Of a DNA stretch of 23,051 bases, positions 15,752 through 23,051 are shown piece after piece. The notes under the pieces are model-generated. The model did not search any database and was not told the DNA's origin. It saw nothing but the letters and a program-made list of their open reading frames with translations. The DNA is taken from assembly GCA_036655975.1 (NCBI GenBank), contig JAVVPD010000032.1:1-23051 (forward strand), given 5' to 3'. The stretch comes from CASQEL01 sp036655975 (GTDB lineage: Bacteria; Desulfobacterota; Desulfovibrionia; Desulfovibrionales; Desulfovibrionaceae). Position numbers and translations under genes: made by a program. Position 1 is the stretch's first letter, and every line of letters starts with the position of its first letter.

Positions 15752-15902
15752 CACGGTAACGGACAAGCACAAAGTTGGGGCTTTCGCTCACAGGCAGGGC
15801 TTGCACAGCCCGCAGTGGCAGGCTATCCTGTGCACGAGAATCATAAACAGCCCCTAAGCAGCTTTGCCACCTTAGGGGCGCCTCAGGCAAACCTGTACCG
15901 TG
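15752..15902 (+). other. Candidate structured RNA element between the zinc-ribbon and TPR genes
   Basis: CACGGTA (15752-15758) is the exact complement of TACCGTG (15896-15902) and would close a domain of about 150 bases. Inside are further perfect stems: CCCCTAAG (15851-15858) with CTTAGGGG (15871-15878); GGGCT/AGCCC near 15799-15813; CACAGG/CCTGTG near 15790-15833; and CAGG/CCTG near 15884-15895. GGGGCT (15777-15782) can alternatively pair with AGCCCC (15849-15854), competing with the 8-bp hairpin. The region is open in frame with the TPR gene, but alanine codons there are mostly GCA, unlike the GCC-rich neighbours. It matches no riboswitch I can recall; a 6S-like RNA or a leader element is possible. 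Confidence 0.35.
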
Positions 15903-15910
15903 TTTCTCAA

Positions 15911-17275
15911 ATGAGCCACCATTCCATGACAATGAACCAAGCCTTGCCCTTCAGTACCGCCTTGCTGCTCGTAAGCACCGAGGCCAATGCCAGCGTGGAC
16001 AAGCGTGCTCTGCGCCATGCGGGTGTTGCCACGGTGCGGGTGTTCACTTCGGGCCTTGCCGCCGCGCGGCTGCTGGCGGGCCTGAACCCCGACCCGCAGG
16101 ACGATGAGCCCATGCCAGAAGTGGTACTGTGCCACAGCACCTTAGCTGACATGAGCGGCGCGGACTTTGTGGCCCTGATCCGCTGCCACCCGCAATTGCT
16201 GGATTTGCCCATCATCACTCTCGCCAGCAATGCCGACGACGCACAAAAAATTTCCGCACTGGCCTCGGGCTACAGCGCTTTGTTGGTGCGTCCCTACGCC
16301 CCTCCGGTCTTACACGCTACCCTGCTGGAAGTGGCCCGCAACGCAGCCGACGCAAACTATACACGCACCGCCCGTCAAAACCTCCGCTGCGGTGATTTTG
16401 ACAAAGCGCTGGCCCAGTATACCCTGCTCGGGCATACGCAGGAAGACCCGGAGCAAGCCTATCACGCGGGCATGCACTATTTACTGGATCGCCAATGGGA
16501 TCAGGCCATCCGAGCTTTTCAAAAAGCTTTGCGGCACATCACGCTCAAAGGCGAATCCGAATTGGGCCTTGCCACCGCGTGGAAGGGTAAGGGCGACCTT
16601 GAACGCTACAGGCACTACCTTGGTGAGGCTTCCCGCACCTTCGCCCGTGCCCTGCAATGGCAAAAAGCCCGCTCGGTCTACGCACGCCTGCTGCAAGAAG
16701 ACCCCACCGCCGCCAGTCCCTTTCTGCACATGGCCGAATGCCTTATCCGTGAAGGCCGCTTTGACGAGGCCACCGAAGCCCTCGCCGCAGGCTACGACCT
16801 CAACCCGCAAACACCCGTGGCCCGTGCCGTGGCTCGCGCCTGCCTGTACACCGACACCCCAGAATACGCCGCCCGCCGAGTGGAAGAAAGCCTCAGCCAA
16901 ACCCGCATGGGGGCGCTGGCCCCTCGCCTTGGTGAAGAAATCCGCACCTCACTGCAGGATGAAGAACAAAAATTGCACGAACGCCAGCGCACAGCAACGG
17001 TGCAAGACATGCTGCTGCTTCCCACTTTAGACGATTCCGCCGACCTGTTTGTGCCCCCCCTGCCCCGCAAAAGCTCTACCGCCCGTCAGGAAACGCCGCA
17101 AGGCCGCCCCCGCAAAGGTATTTCCTTGCGGGATACGGCCCCTGATACCCTTGTACTGACCCCACTCAATCCGGAAGATGCCGAAACATCGCTCTTTTAC
17201 AATATGCCCGGTTTGAATGAGGCCCTGTCTGTGGCTAAATTCACTTGGAAATTATTTCACGCCAGCAAGCCCTAA
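15911..17275 (+). CDS. Pseudo-receiver domain protein with tetratricopeptide repeats
   Basis: From the chosen start the protein has 454 residues. Residues 14-145 have the pattern of a response-regulator receiver domain, but the phospho-acceptor position (VVLCHST) is His75 instead of Asp. The conserved Lys before Pro is Arg127 (VRPYAPP), and the acidic pair after strand 1 is largely lost. Thr104 (IITLAS) is kept. Residues ~150-320 are helical TPR-like repeats (GDFDKALAQY, RQWDQAIRAFQKAL, WQKARSVYARLLQEDP, GRFDEATEALAAGYDLNP). The C-terminal ~130 residues are polar. No output DNA-binding domain is present, so a scaffolding role is inferred. The start is uncertain: no candidate has a good SD, and an in-frame ATG at 15749 would add 54 residues encoded by the repeat-rich segment. 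It converges on the MATE gene. Confidence 0.82.
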   Translation: MSHHSMTMNQALPFSTALLLVSTEANASVDKRALRHAGVATVRVFTSGLAAARLLAGLNPDPQDDEPMPEVVLCHSTLADMSGADFVALIRCHPQLLDLPIITLASNADDAQKISALASGYSALLVRPYAPPVLHATLLEVARNAADANYTRTARQNLRCGDFDKALAQYTLLGHTQEDPEQAYHAGMHYLLDRQWDQAIRAFQKALRHITLKGESELGLATAWKGKGDLERYRHYLGEASRTFARALQWQKARSVYARLLQEDPTAASPFLHMAECLIREGRFDEATEALAAGYDLNPQTPVARAVARACLYTDTPEYAARRVEESLSQTRMGALAPRLGEEIRTSLQDEEQKLHERQRTATVQDMLLLPTLDDSADLFVPPLPRKSSTARQETPQGRPRKGISLRDTAPDTLVLTPLNPEDAETSLFYNMPGLNEALSVAKFTWKLFHASKP

Positions 17276-17292
17276 CGCACAGTAGCCTTGCA

Positions 17293-18711
17293 CTAGCGCA
17301 AGCCCAGCTTGATCCGCACCGCTTGGCTGTCCAGACGATGCAGGTGATTGATACGCCAAATATAACAACACGAAGCCACACACAAAGACGTGATATAGGC
17401 CATCCAAAAACCCGCTGCACCCCACGGAGTTCCGGTAAGGTACCCATAGGTCAAGGTATAACCGAGGGGCAAGCCGATACACCAATAACAGACCAAACAC
17501 ACCACCGAGATAGTCGCCGTGTCGTTATAGCCGCGTAATACCCCAATACCCCAAGCTTGTACGGCATCCACCACCTGAAAAGCCGCCGCAAACAGCAGCA
17601 AATGCGCCGCCAGCGCTACTACCTCGGGATCACTGTTATAAATCAGGGCAATCTGTTCCCGAAAGCACACCACCAGCAGTGCGTTAAAGCAGGCGCAGCT
17701 CACACCCGCGCCCAATGCCGTCCACGCGGCAAGGTGAGCGCCGCTGACTTTGCCGGCTCCTAAACAGGTACTGACCCGAATGGTGGACGTCACCCCCAAA
17801 GCCAGCGACGACATAAACAACACACTGCTAAAATTCATGGCTATTTGATGGCCCGCAATAACCACAGTTCCCAGACGGGCCAACAGCAATGCCGTAACGG
17901 CAAACAGCGATACTTCAAACAACATAGCCATGGCGCTGGGCAGGCCGATACGCATAATCTGCCCGATAGTGGACCAATCCACACGCTTGGTATGTGCCGA
18001 ACGCCGCCACAGGGGGGAAAAGAGCGCGCCTAAATCCGCAAAGGAAGGATCACGGCGAGCGTAAAAAACCATGGCGAGAGCCATGACCCAATACACAAAA
18101 CTGGTTGCCACCCCACAACCCACCGCCCCCAGAGCAGGCAGGCCAAATTTCCCATAAATAAGCACATAGTTGCACGGAATATTCAGCAATAATCCTACAA
18201 TACTGATAACCATAGCCGGGCGGGTGCGCGAATACCCTTCAAACAGCGAGCGTACGCTGACAAACAGGAAAAAGGCGGGCAAAGACCACATCACCGCCCG
18301 CAAATAGCCCCCCCCCAAAGCTGCCAAATGCGGTGCCAAACCAAAAGATTGCAATTGGAAGGATATCACATAGAAAAAACACATCAGCACCACAGACAAA
18401 AGCCCCGAAAGCACAATTCCCTGACGCAAAACGTGCGAGGTTTTTGCATAATCACGCGCGCCCACCAATTGGGCAATCAGCGGGGACAGAGATAATAAAC
18501 ACCCCACGCCGAACAAGGCCACCGGTGTCCAGATGGACGAGGCCAAGGCCACGGCGGCCATATCTTCCGCACTGGCCTGCCCAGCCATAGCAGTATCTAC
18601 AAAATTCATACCCACTTGCGATAGCTGGGCAATATACACCGGCCCCGCCAGCGCAAGCAATTTTTTGCTTTCAGCAAGGGAAAAAAAGCGTTCAAAAAAG
18701 CTATGTTTCAT
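17293..18711 (-). CDS. MATE family multidrug/Na+ (or H+) antiporter
   Basis: A 472-residue inner-membrane exporter with twelve hydrophobic segments in two related halves, normal for NorM-type MATE proteins. Typical N-lobe blocks are LALAGPVYIAQLSQVGMNFVDTAMAG (residues ~20-45) and the GVGCLLSLSPLIAQLVGA stretch; the C-lobe has IGLPSAMAMLFEVSLFAVTALLLARLG and HQIAMNFSSVLFM. The family exports cationic drugs using Na+ or H+ gradients; the substrate is not predictable. The ATG at 18711 is chosen; a TTG one codon upstream is also possible, and the SD is weak. It is convergent with the TPR gene (17-base gap) and lies 184 bases downstream of mqnD on the same strand. That spacer shows no clear regulatory site. 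Confidence 0.93.
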   Translation of the reverse strand: MKHSFFERFFSLAESKKLLALAGPVYIAQLSQVGMNFVDTAMAGQASAEDMAAVALASSIWTPVALFGVGCLLSLSPLIAQLVGARDYAKTSHVLRQGIVLSGLLSVVLMCFFYVISFQLQSFGLAPHLAALGGGYLRAVMWSLPAFFLFVSVRSLFEGYSRTRPAMVISIVGLLLNIPCNYVLIYGKFGLPALGAVGCGVATSFVYWVMALAMVFYARRDPSFADLGALFSPLWRRSAHTKRVDWSTIGQIMRIGLPSAMAMLFEVSLFAVTALLLARLGTVVIAGHQIAMNFSSVLFMSSLALGVTSTIRVSTCLGAGKVSGAHLAAWTALGAGVSCACFNALLVVCFREQIALIYNSDPEVVALAAHLLLFAAAFQVVDAVQAWGIGVLRGYNDTATISVVCLVCYWCIGLPLGYTLTYGYLTGTPWGAAGFWMAYITSLCVASCCYIWRINHLHRLDSQAVRIKLGLR

Positions 18712-18895
18712 CAAATACTCAATATGCCTTGGGCATGCTAAAAGGTAATCAGTGCACGCCTAGCGGCGCACACAACAGGTGATACTGTGGTGGCACGGGC
18801 AGACGTGAAAAAATATTCAACAAATCTTTGGGGGAGTGCAAGAGGAGCAAGCACAAGGCACACGCGCAAAGCATGCCTTTTATACTCCAAAAAAG

Positions 18896-19726
18896 TTATA
18901 AAAACAAGGGAGGCAAGGGCGTCTGCAAAGCCGCATTTCTGGCCCCGTGCCGGACGAGCTTTTCCACGGCGGCGCAGCCCTGCACGCCTAAGTCCACGCT
19001 ATATTCCGTTACAAAGGTGGCGATATGTTGGCTTGTCACGGCGGGATCCATTTCCTGCGCGTGTTCCCGCACATAGTCGGCGCAGGCTTCCGGATGGGCA
19101 CGGGCGTAGAGCACGCTGTCCCGAATGCTACGCTGCACGGCTAAAGCCACATTTTTATCCACATCGCGCCGAGCCACAATCACGCCCAGAGGCAGAGGTA
19201 CGGCAAAGCTGTGCTCCCACCATGCGCCCGTGTCAAACACCCGTACCAAACCGTAATCAGCATAGGTAAAGCGCCCTTCATGGATAATCAGCCCGCAGTC
19301 CACATCACCACGGATAACGGCGGGCATAACCGCATCAAACAGCATTTCCACCCGCTCCCCACGAAAACCCCCGTGCAAGTCCAGCAATAAATTTGCCGTG
19401 GTCATCCGCCCGGGAATGGCTATGCGGGCCTGTTGCAGCTTTTCCGCACTCATGGCCTGACGCGCCACCACTAGGGGGCCGCAGCCCCAGCCCAAGGCCC
19501 CGCCCGCAGCCAGCAAGGCATAACTGTGGGCAATGTGGGGAACCACACCCGTGGATATTTTGCTGATGTCCAATGTGCCCGCAACGGCAAGAGCGTTTAA
19601 TTCTTCCACATCGGCCATGTGCACGGTAAAATTACAGGGCACGGGCACAAGTTTTTTTACCAGGGCATGAAAAATATAGGTATCGTTGGGACAGGGAGAA
19701 ATCCCCAAAGTCAATGTTTGTGTCAT
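18896..19726 (-). CDS. mqnD: 1,4-dihydroxy-6-naphthoate synthase MqnD (futalosine pathway)
   Basis: Converts cyclic dehypoxanthinyl futalosine to 1,4-dihydroxy-6-naphthoate, the last dedicated step before prenylation in the futalosine menaquinone route. The 276-residue protein has the periplasmic-binding-protein-like fold of MqnA/MqnD but no signal peptide, so it is cytosolic. Family blocks are LGISPCPNDTYIFHALV (residues 7-23), ADVEELNALA, LDISKIS, GWGCGPLVV, PGRMTTANLLL and GLIIHEGRFTY. It is divergent from mqnE with 56 bases between starts; its own ATG has GGAG 6 bases upstream. The neighbouring mqnE, mqnC and mqnA make the assignment secure. Confidence 0.95.
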   Translation of the reverse strand: MTQTLTLGISPCPNDTYIFHALVKKLVPVPCNFTVHMADVEELNALAVAGTLDISKISTGVVPHIAHSYALLAAGGALGWGCGPLVVARQAMSAEKLQQARIAIPGRMTTANLLLDLHGGFRGERVEMLFDAVMPAVIRGDVDCGLIIHEGRFTYADYGLVRVFDTGAWWEHSFAVPLPLGVIVARRDVDKNVALAVQRSIRDSVLYARAHPEACADYVREHAQEMDPAVTSQHIATFVTEYSVDLGVQGCAAVEKLVRHGARNAALQTPLPPLFL

Positions 19727-19782
19727 TGTCGGCTCCAGAGCTTATTGACAGGCTGACGGCATAGGATAATACTCATTGCGCT
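19727..19782. promoter_or_regulatory. Compact divergent promoter region between mqnD and mqnE
   Basis: Only 56 bases separate the two starts, so promoters for both directions must lie within it or overlap the genes. On the plus strand TTGACA (19745-19750) is perfect, but the -10 candidates (GATAAT at 19765-19770 with 14-base spacing, TAATAC at 19767-19772 with 16) are imperfect. On the minus strand TATTAT (complement of 19766-19771) is a -10 candidate. Either assignment places the mqnE transcript start very near its ATG. Confidence 0.45.
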
Positions 19783-20916
19783 ATGCTTATAAAATCTACC
19801 TACGAAACGCTGGGCCTTGCGCCCGTATACGAAAAAGTTCTGGCAGGACAACGTCTTTCCGCAGAAGACGGTCTGGCCCTCTTTGCCTGCCCCGATAGTA
19901 ACGCAGTGGGAGCCTTGGCTCACCATGTACGCACCCGTCTGCACGGTACCACCACCACCTATGTGGTCAACCGGCACATCAATTATACCAATGTGTGCGT
20001 TAATCGCTGTATTTTTTGCGCCTTCAGACGCGATGATACCAGCGAAGCGGGGGCTTTCACCCTGTCACACGACGATATATTGACCCGTATCTGCGGAGAA
20101 AGCAACGCCCCTTTAAAAATGGACGAATTGCACATTGTGGGCGGGTGTCACCCTGATCTGCCACTGGCGTGGTTTGAAGAAATATTGTGTAAAATACGGG
20201 TCTTGTATCCAAAGCTGCAAGTCAAGGCCTTCACTCCGGTAGAAATCGCGCACTTTGCCAAGCTTGAGCAGTGCAGCACCCTTGAAGTGCTCACCCGGCT
20301 TCAGGCGGCGGGCCTGAAAATGATGCCCGGCGGCGGTGCGGAGATTTTTGACGCCTCCTTGCGTCGGCACATCTGTCCCGAAAAGGCCGATGCCGAAACA
20401 TGGCTACGCATCAGCGGCGAGGCCCATGGCCTCGGGATTCTTACCAATGCCACCATGCTGTACGGACATTTGGAAAACCACGCCCAGCGGGTGGATCATC
20501 TGTGCCGCTTACGGGAACAACAGGATAAAAGCCACGGCTTTACCTGCTTTATCGCCCTGCCCTTTTTGACCGAAAACAGCAAATTGCGTTTGCCTGACGA
20601 AGCGCTCGGCCCGCAACGCGGTCTCGATCAATTGCGTACTATCGCCGTATCCCGCCTGCTGCTGGACAATATTCCCCATCTCAAAGCCTATTGGGTGATG
20701 ATGGGTATCAAATTGGCCCAGACCGCCCTGTATTATGGGGCTAACGACCTAGACGGCACGATCGTAGAAGAAAAAATCGGGCATATGGCGGGAGCGGATT
20801 CCGCCCAAGCCATGACCATCCGCGAGCTCGAAGATATGATTACCCAGTCGGGTTTCACGCCGGTTCGTCGTAACGCCACCTTTCAAAGCCTTGATGCCAC
20901 GGGAGCTCTTGTATGA
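19783..20916 (+). CDS. mqnE: Aminofutalosine synthase MqnE (radical SAM)
   Basis: Joins 3-[(1-carboxyvinyl)oxy]benzoate with the adenosyl group of SAM to make aminodeoxyfutalosine. The 377-residue protein has the radical-SAM triad Cys72, Cys76 and Cys79 (NVCVNRCIFCAF). MqnE-type blocks include YVVNRHINYTN, MMPGGGAEIFD, RRHICPEKADAETWLRI, TNATMLYGH and FIALPFLTENSKL. The TNATMLYGH and ALPF forms separate it from the MqnC next door (ATMMFGH, IPWTFQP). The start matches the family N-terminus (GLAPVYEKVLAGQRLS close behind the Met), yet no SD is visible, suggesting a very short leader. Its TGA overlaps the mqnC ATG by four bases, implying coupled translation. Confidence 0.95.
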   Translation: MLIKSTYETLGLAPVYEKVLAGQRLSAEDGLALFACPDSNAVGALAHHVRTRLHGTTTTYVVNRHINYTNVCVNRCIFCAFRRDDTSEAGAFTLSHDDILTRICGESNAPLKMDELHIVGGCHPDLPLAWFEEILCKIRVLYPKLQVKAFTPVEIAHFAKLEQCSTLEVLTRLQAAGLKMMPGGGAEIFDASLRRHICPEKADAETWLRISGEAHGLGILTNATMLYGHLENHAQRVDHLCRLREQQDKSHGFTCFIALPFLTENSKLRLPDEALGPQRGLDQLRTIAVSRLLLDNIPHLKAYWVMMGIKLAQTALYYGANDLDGTIVEEKIGHMAGADSAQAMTIRELEDMITQSGFTPVRRNATFQSLDATGALV

Positions 20917-22082
20917 GCCAGTCCTTTGCCCTGTCCCACTCCCCGTTCATAGAAAATACCGCCGTGCGGGCCGCTGCAGAAGCCGTGCTGGCAAATCAAC
21001 GTCTGAACCGCGCTCAGGCTGACAGCCTGTATTACGACGCCTCGCTCCACACCCTCGCCCACCTGGCCCACAGTGTGCGCTTACGCAAGCATCCCCAAGC
21101 CATTGTCACCTATGTGGGTGACAGAAATATTAATTATTCCAATATTTGTGTGTGCGCTTGCCGCTTTTGCGCCTTTTTCCGCGCGCCGCAACACCTTGAT
21201 CCAGCCCATGCCCACGTATGCGGCTACCCTGCGGGGCCGACGAGCGAAGGCTATGTGATCACCCGTGAGGAACTCACCAAAAAAATTGACGAAACCCTTC
21301 AACTGGGTGGTACGCAAATTTTACTGCAAGGGGGGCATCACCCCAATCTTGCGCTGGAATGGTATGAAGACTTGCTGCGCTGGATGCGCGCCACATGGCC
21401 CAGCCTGCACATCCACGCCTTTTCTCCGCCCGAAATCCATTTCTGGGCCGCACTCAATCACCTGAGCAGCGCCGAGGTGCTGCGCCGCCTGCAAGCCGCA
21501 GGTCTCGACTCCCTACCCGGCGGTGGCGCAGAAATTCTGCATGATGCGGTGCGGCGTAAAGTTTCGCCCAACAAGTGTTCTGCCCGCGACTGGCTGCGGA
21601 TTATGGAAGAAGCCCACGCCTTGGGTTTACGCTCTTCAGCCACCATGATGTTTGGGCACGAAGAACAGCCTAGCCACCGCATGGATCATCTGTTCGCCCT
21701 GCGTGAGGTGCAAGACCGCACCCACGGTTTCACCGCCTTTATCCCGTGGACATTCCAGCCCGCACACACCAATATTCACCGCGCCCCCGAACCTGCCCCC
21801 GCCTATCTGCGCTTACTCGCCCTGTCGCGGCTTGTGCTGGATAATATCGATAACATTCAATCCTCATGGGTCACCATGGGCCCGCAGGTGGCACAATTGG
21901 CGCTTTTTTACGGGGCCAACGATTTTGGCTCACTGATGATTGAAGAAAACGTGGTTGCAGCGGCGGGCGTGTCCTTCCATCTGAGCCGAGAAGACATCCA
22001 CAAAATCATCCGTGCGGCGGGCTTTACCCCTGTGCAACGCACGCAGGATTACACCGCCCTTGACCCACAACCCTCCCTGTGA
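20913..22082 (+). CDS. mqnC: Cyclic dehypoxanthinyl futalosine synthase MqnC (radical SAM)
   Basis: Catalyses the radical cyclisation of dehypoxanthine futalosine, building the second ring of the naphthoquinone. A 389-residue protein with the radical-SAM triad Cys79, Cys83 and Cys86 (NICVCACRFCAFFR) and the MqnC blocks YVGDRNINYSN, LLQGGHHPNLALEWYEDLL, LPGGGAEIL, RKVSPNKCS, SSATMMFGHEEQ, DRTHGFTAFIPWTFQP and a C-terminal GANDFGSLMIEENVV. It overlaps mqnE by four bases and is separated from mqnA by six, so the three form one tight operon. MqnE and MqnC are homologous, as is normal for this pathway. Confidence 0.95.
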   Translation: MSQSFALSHSPFIENTAVRAAAEAVLANQRLNRAQADSLYYDASLHTLAHLAHSVRLRKHPQAIVTYVGDRNINYSNICVCACRFCAFFRAPQHLDPAHAHVCGYPAGPTSEGYVITREELTKKIDETLQLGGTQILLQGGHHPNLALEWYEDLLRWMRATWPSLHIHAFSPPEIHFWAALNHLSSAEVLRRLQAAGLDSLPGGGAEILHDAVRRKVSPNKCSARDWLRIMEEAHALGLRSSATMMFGHEEQPSHRMDHLFALREVQDRTHGFTAFIPWTFQPAHTNIHRAPEPAPAYLRLLALSRLVLDNIDNIQSSWVTMGPQVAQLALFYGANDFGSLMIEENVVAAAGVSFHLSREDIHKIIRAAGFTPVQRTQDYTALDPQPSL

Positions 22083-22088
22083 GGCCCC

Positions 22089-22940
22089 ATGAAGTCCGCA
22101 TCTTCCACCACCCCCCTGCGTTTAGGGCGCATTGGCTATTTGAACGTGTTGCCCATTTATCATCCCCTAGAAGCGGGCATCTTGCCCCACGAATATGAAC
22201 TTGTCGCCGGCCCCCCCGCGCTGCTCAACACCATGATGGCCCGGGGTGAATTGCATTTTTCCTCCAATTCTTGCTTTGAATACGCGCGCAATCCGCAGCA
22301 ATATTACCTGGTGGAAGATCTTTCTATCGGTTCGCACGGCCCGGTCATGAGCGTACTGCTGCTTTCGCAAGTACCTGTATCCGAATTGGACGGAAAAACC
22401 CTACTGATCAGCGCGGAAACACACACCTCTGTGGCTTTACTGCGCCTACTGCTGGATCAACGCTACGGCATTGATGTCACCTTTGAAACGGGCAGTGTCA
22501 CCGCCAGCCTGCACACCCAAACCCCGCCCGTGGCTTTTCTGGCTATAGGGGACGAGGCCCTGCGCCTACGCAATCACCCCGCCTATCCCCACCGTGTGGA
22601 TCTGGCTGAGGCGTGGCGCGACTGGACAGGCCTACCCTTTATTTTTGGGGTGTGGGTGGTGAGCCGCGCCGCCGCCGATGCGGGCCTGTTCACCTCCGAC
22701 CCCGCCGCACTGCTGCGCCAAGCCCGTGATTGGGGCCTAAGCCACATGGACACGATTCTTGACCTGACCTTGCACGGCTGCCCCCTAAGCCGCGAAGAAT
22801 TGCGCGTCTATTACCGCGACGGGCTGGTTTACACCCTGCAAGGGCGGGAACTGGAAGGCCTCCAGTTATTTTACGAAAAGCTGGCTGCCGCCGCCATGAT
22901 TCCCGCTATTCCACGCTTGGAATTTTACCGATTTTCCTGA
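22089..22940 (+). CDS. mqnA: Chorismate dehydratase MqnA (futalosine pathway)
   Basis: Dehydrates chorismate to 3-[(1-carboxyvinyl)oxy]benzoate, the first committed step of the futalosine pathway. The 283-residue protein has the MqnA fold without signal peptide. Family blocks are LGRIGYLNVLPIYHPLE (residues 11-27), GPPALLNTMMARGELHFSSNSCFEYA (41-66), SHGPVMSVLLLS, the acidic loop LAIGDEAL, and DWTGLPFIFGVWVV. GAGG lies 4 bases before the ATG, and the gene follows mqnC after 6 bases. It closes the mqnE-mqnC-mqnA unit. After the stop, GCGCGC arms (22961-22966 and 22976-22981) could form a weak hairpin, partly inside the next convergent gene. Confidence 0.94.
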   Translation: MKSASSTTPLRLGRIGYLNVLPIYHPLEAGILPHEYELVAGPPALLNTMMARGELHFSSNSCFEYARNPQQYYLVEDLSIGSHGPVMSVLLLSQVPVSELDGKTLLISAETHTSVALLRLLLDQRYGIDVTFETGSVTASLHTQTPPVAFLAIGDEALRLRNHPAYPHRVDLAEAWRDWTGLPFIFGVWVVSRAAADAGLFTSDPAALLRQARDWGLSHMDTILDLTLHGCPLSREELRVYYRDGLVYTLQGRELEGLQLFYEKLAAAAMIPAIPRLEFYRFS

Positions 22941-22971
22941 GGGCAGTTGACGCATGCCCTGCGCGCAAAGC

Positions 22972-23051
22972 CTAGGCGCGCTGTTTGCCCTTACTTTCTG
23001 AAATCACCAGCCCCACCAAGGTCAGCCCCGTGCCCAAAAGCGCAAGGGGCG
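22972..23051 (-). CDS. C-terminal fragment of a membrane protein, possibly an EamA/DMT transporter
   Basis: On the minus strand an open frame enters the window at its right edge and ends at TAG (complement of 22972-22974). The 25 visible residues start with a hydrophobic helix (PLALLGTGLTLVGLVIS) and end in a short basic tail (ESKGKQRA). This is the usual ending of drug/metabolite transporters (EamA family): a last glycine-rich helix followed by a charged cytoplasmic tail. Only the tail is visible, so the family is a guess. It converges on mqnA. Confidence 0.5.
   Translation of the reverse strand, partial: PLALLGTGLTLVGLVISESKGKQRA

Noticed and set aside
17287..17302. CTTGC/GCAAG repeat spanning the end of the MATE gene, as a shared terminator
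   Set aside because: Only 5 bp, partly coding, with no T tract in either direction.
18855..18879. AAGGCA/TGCCTT inverted repeat after mqnD
   Set aside because: Short stem, 13-base loop and no T tract; not convincing as a terminator.
1..23051. Mobile elements, CRISPR arrays, tRNA or rRNA genes
   Set aside because: No transposase, integrase, terminal repeats, regularly spaced repeats or tRNA-like folds with CCA were seen.

Overview
This 23 kb window is a chromosomal segment of a motile Gram-negative anaerobe. The best fit is a relative of Desulfovibrio or Bilophila (Desulfovibrionaceae). That is an inference from the gene set: the futalosine menaquinone pathway, a fused radical-SAM/DUF2344 protein, a short flagellin behind a sigma-54 promoter, an AAA_32-type Lon-like protease, and several small proteins I cannot place outside that kind of genome. 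No rRNA, tRNA, CRISPR array, insertion sequence or phage gene was seen. Almost everything reads as ordinary housekeeping chromosome.

Layout. Positions 1-3173 hold the 3' part of hemC (tetrapyrrole synthesis) and a Lon-like protease, closed by a clear intrinsic terminator. Positions 3307-5113 hold an MFS exporter and a TetR regulator. A small membrane protein of unknown function follows on the minus strand (5131-5571). The flagellin gene (5859-6761) has a textbook -24/-12 promoter and a strong 3' hairpin. Ribonuclease III (rnc) and an arsRP-like metalloid efflux pair lie on the minus strand from 6903 to 9171.

Positions 9464-9793 encode a small orphan protein. A long plus-strand unit runs from 9875 to 15132: B12-binding-like radical SAM/DUF2344 protein (split by a 10-N assembly gap), two small unknown proteins, miaB, and a DUF151 bifunctional nuclease. 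A second unit (15326-17275) holds a coiled-coil zinc-ribbon protein and a TPR protein with a degenerate receiver domain. Between them lies a run of inverted repeats that may fold as a structured RNA. A MATE exporter (minus) follows.

The window ends with menaquinone genes: mqnD (minus), divergent from mqnE-mqnC-mqnA (plus). Together these cover chorismate dehydratase (MqnA), aminofutalosine synthase (MqnE), the radical cyclisation step (MqnC) and the last dedicated step (MqnD). The nucleosidase step (MqnB) is not encoded here. The final 80 bases hold the C-terminus of a membrane transporter on the minus strand.

The least explained items are the inverted-repeat-rich segment at 15752-15902, the pseudo-receiver TPR protein beside it, the palindromes in front of the zinc-ribbon gene, and the two small proteins embedded between the radical-SAM gene and miaB. 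I did not find a complete, obviously new multi-gene system.
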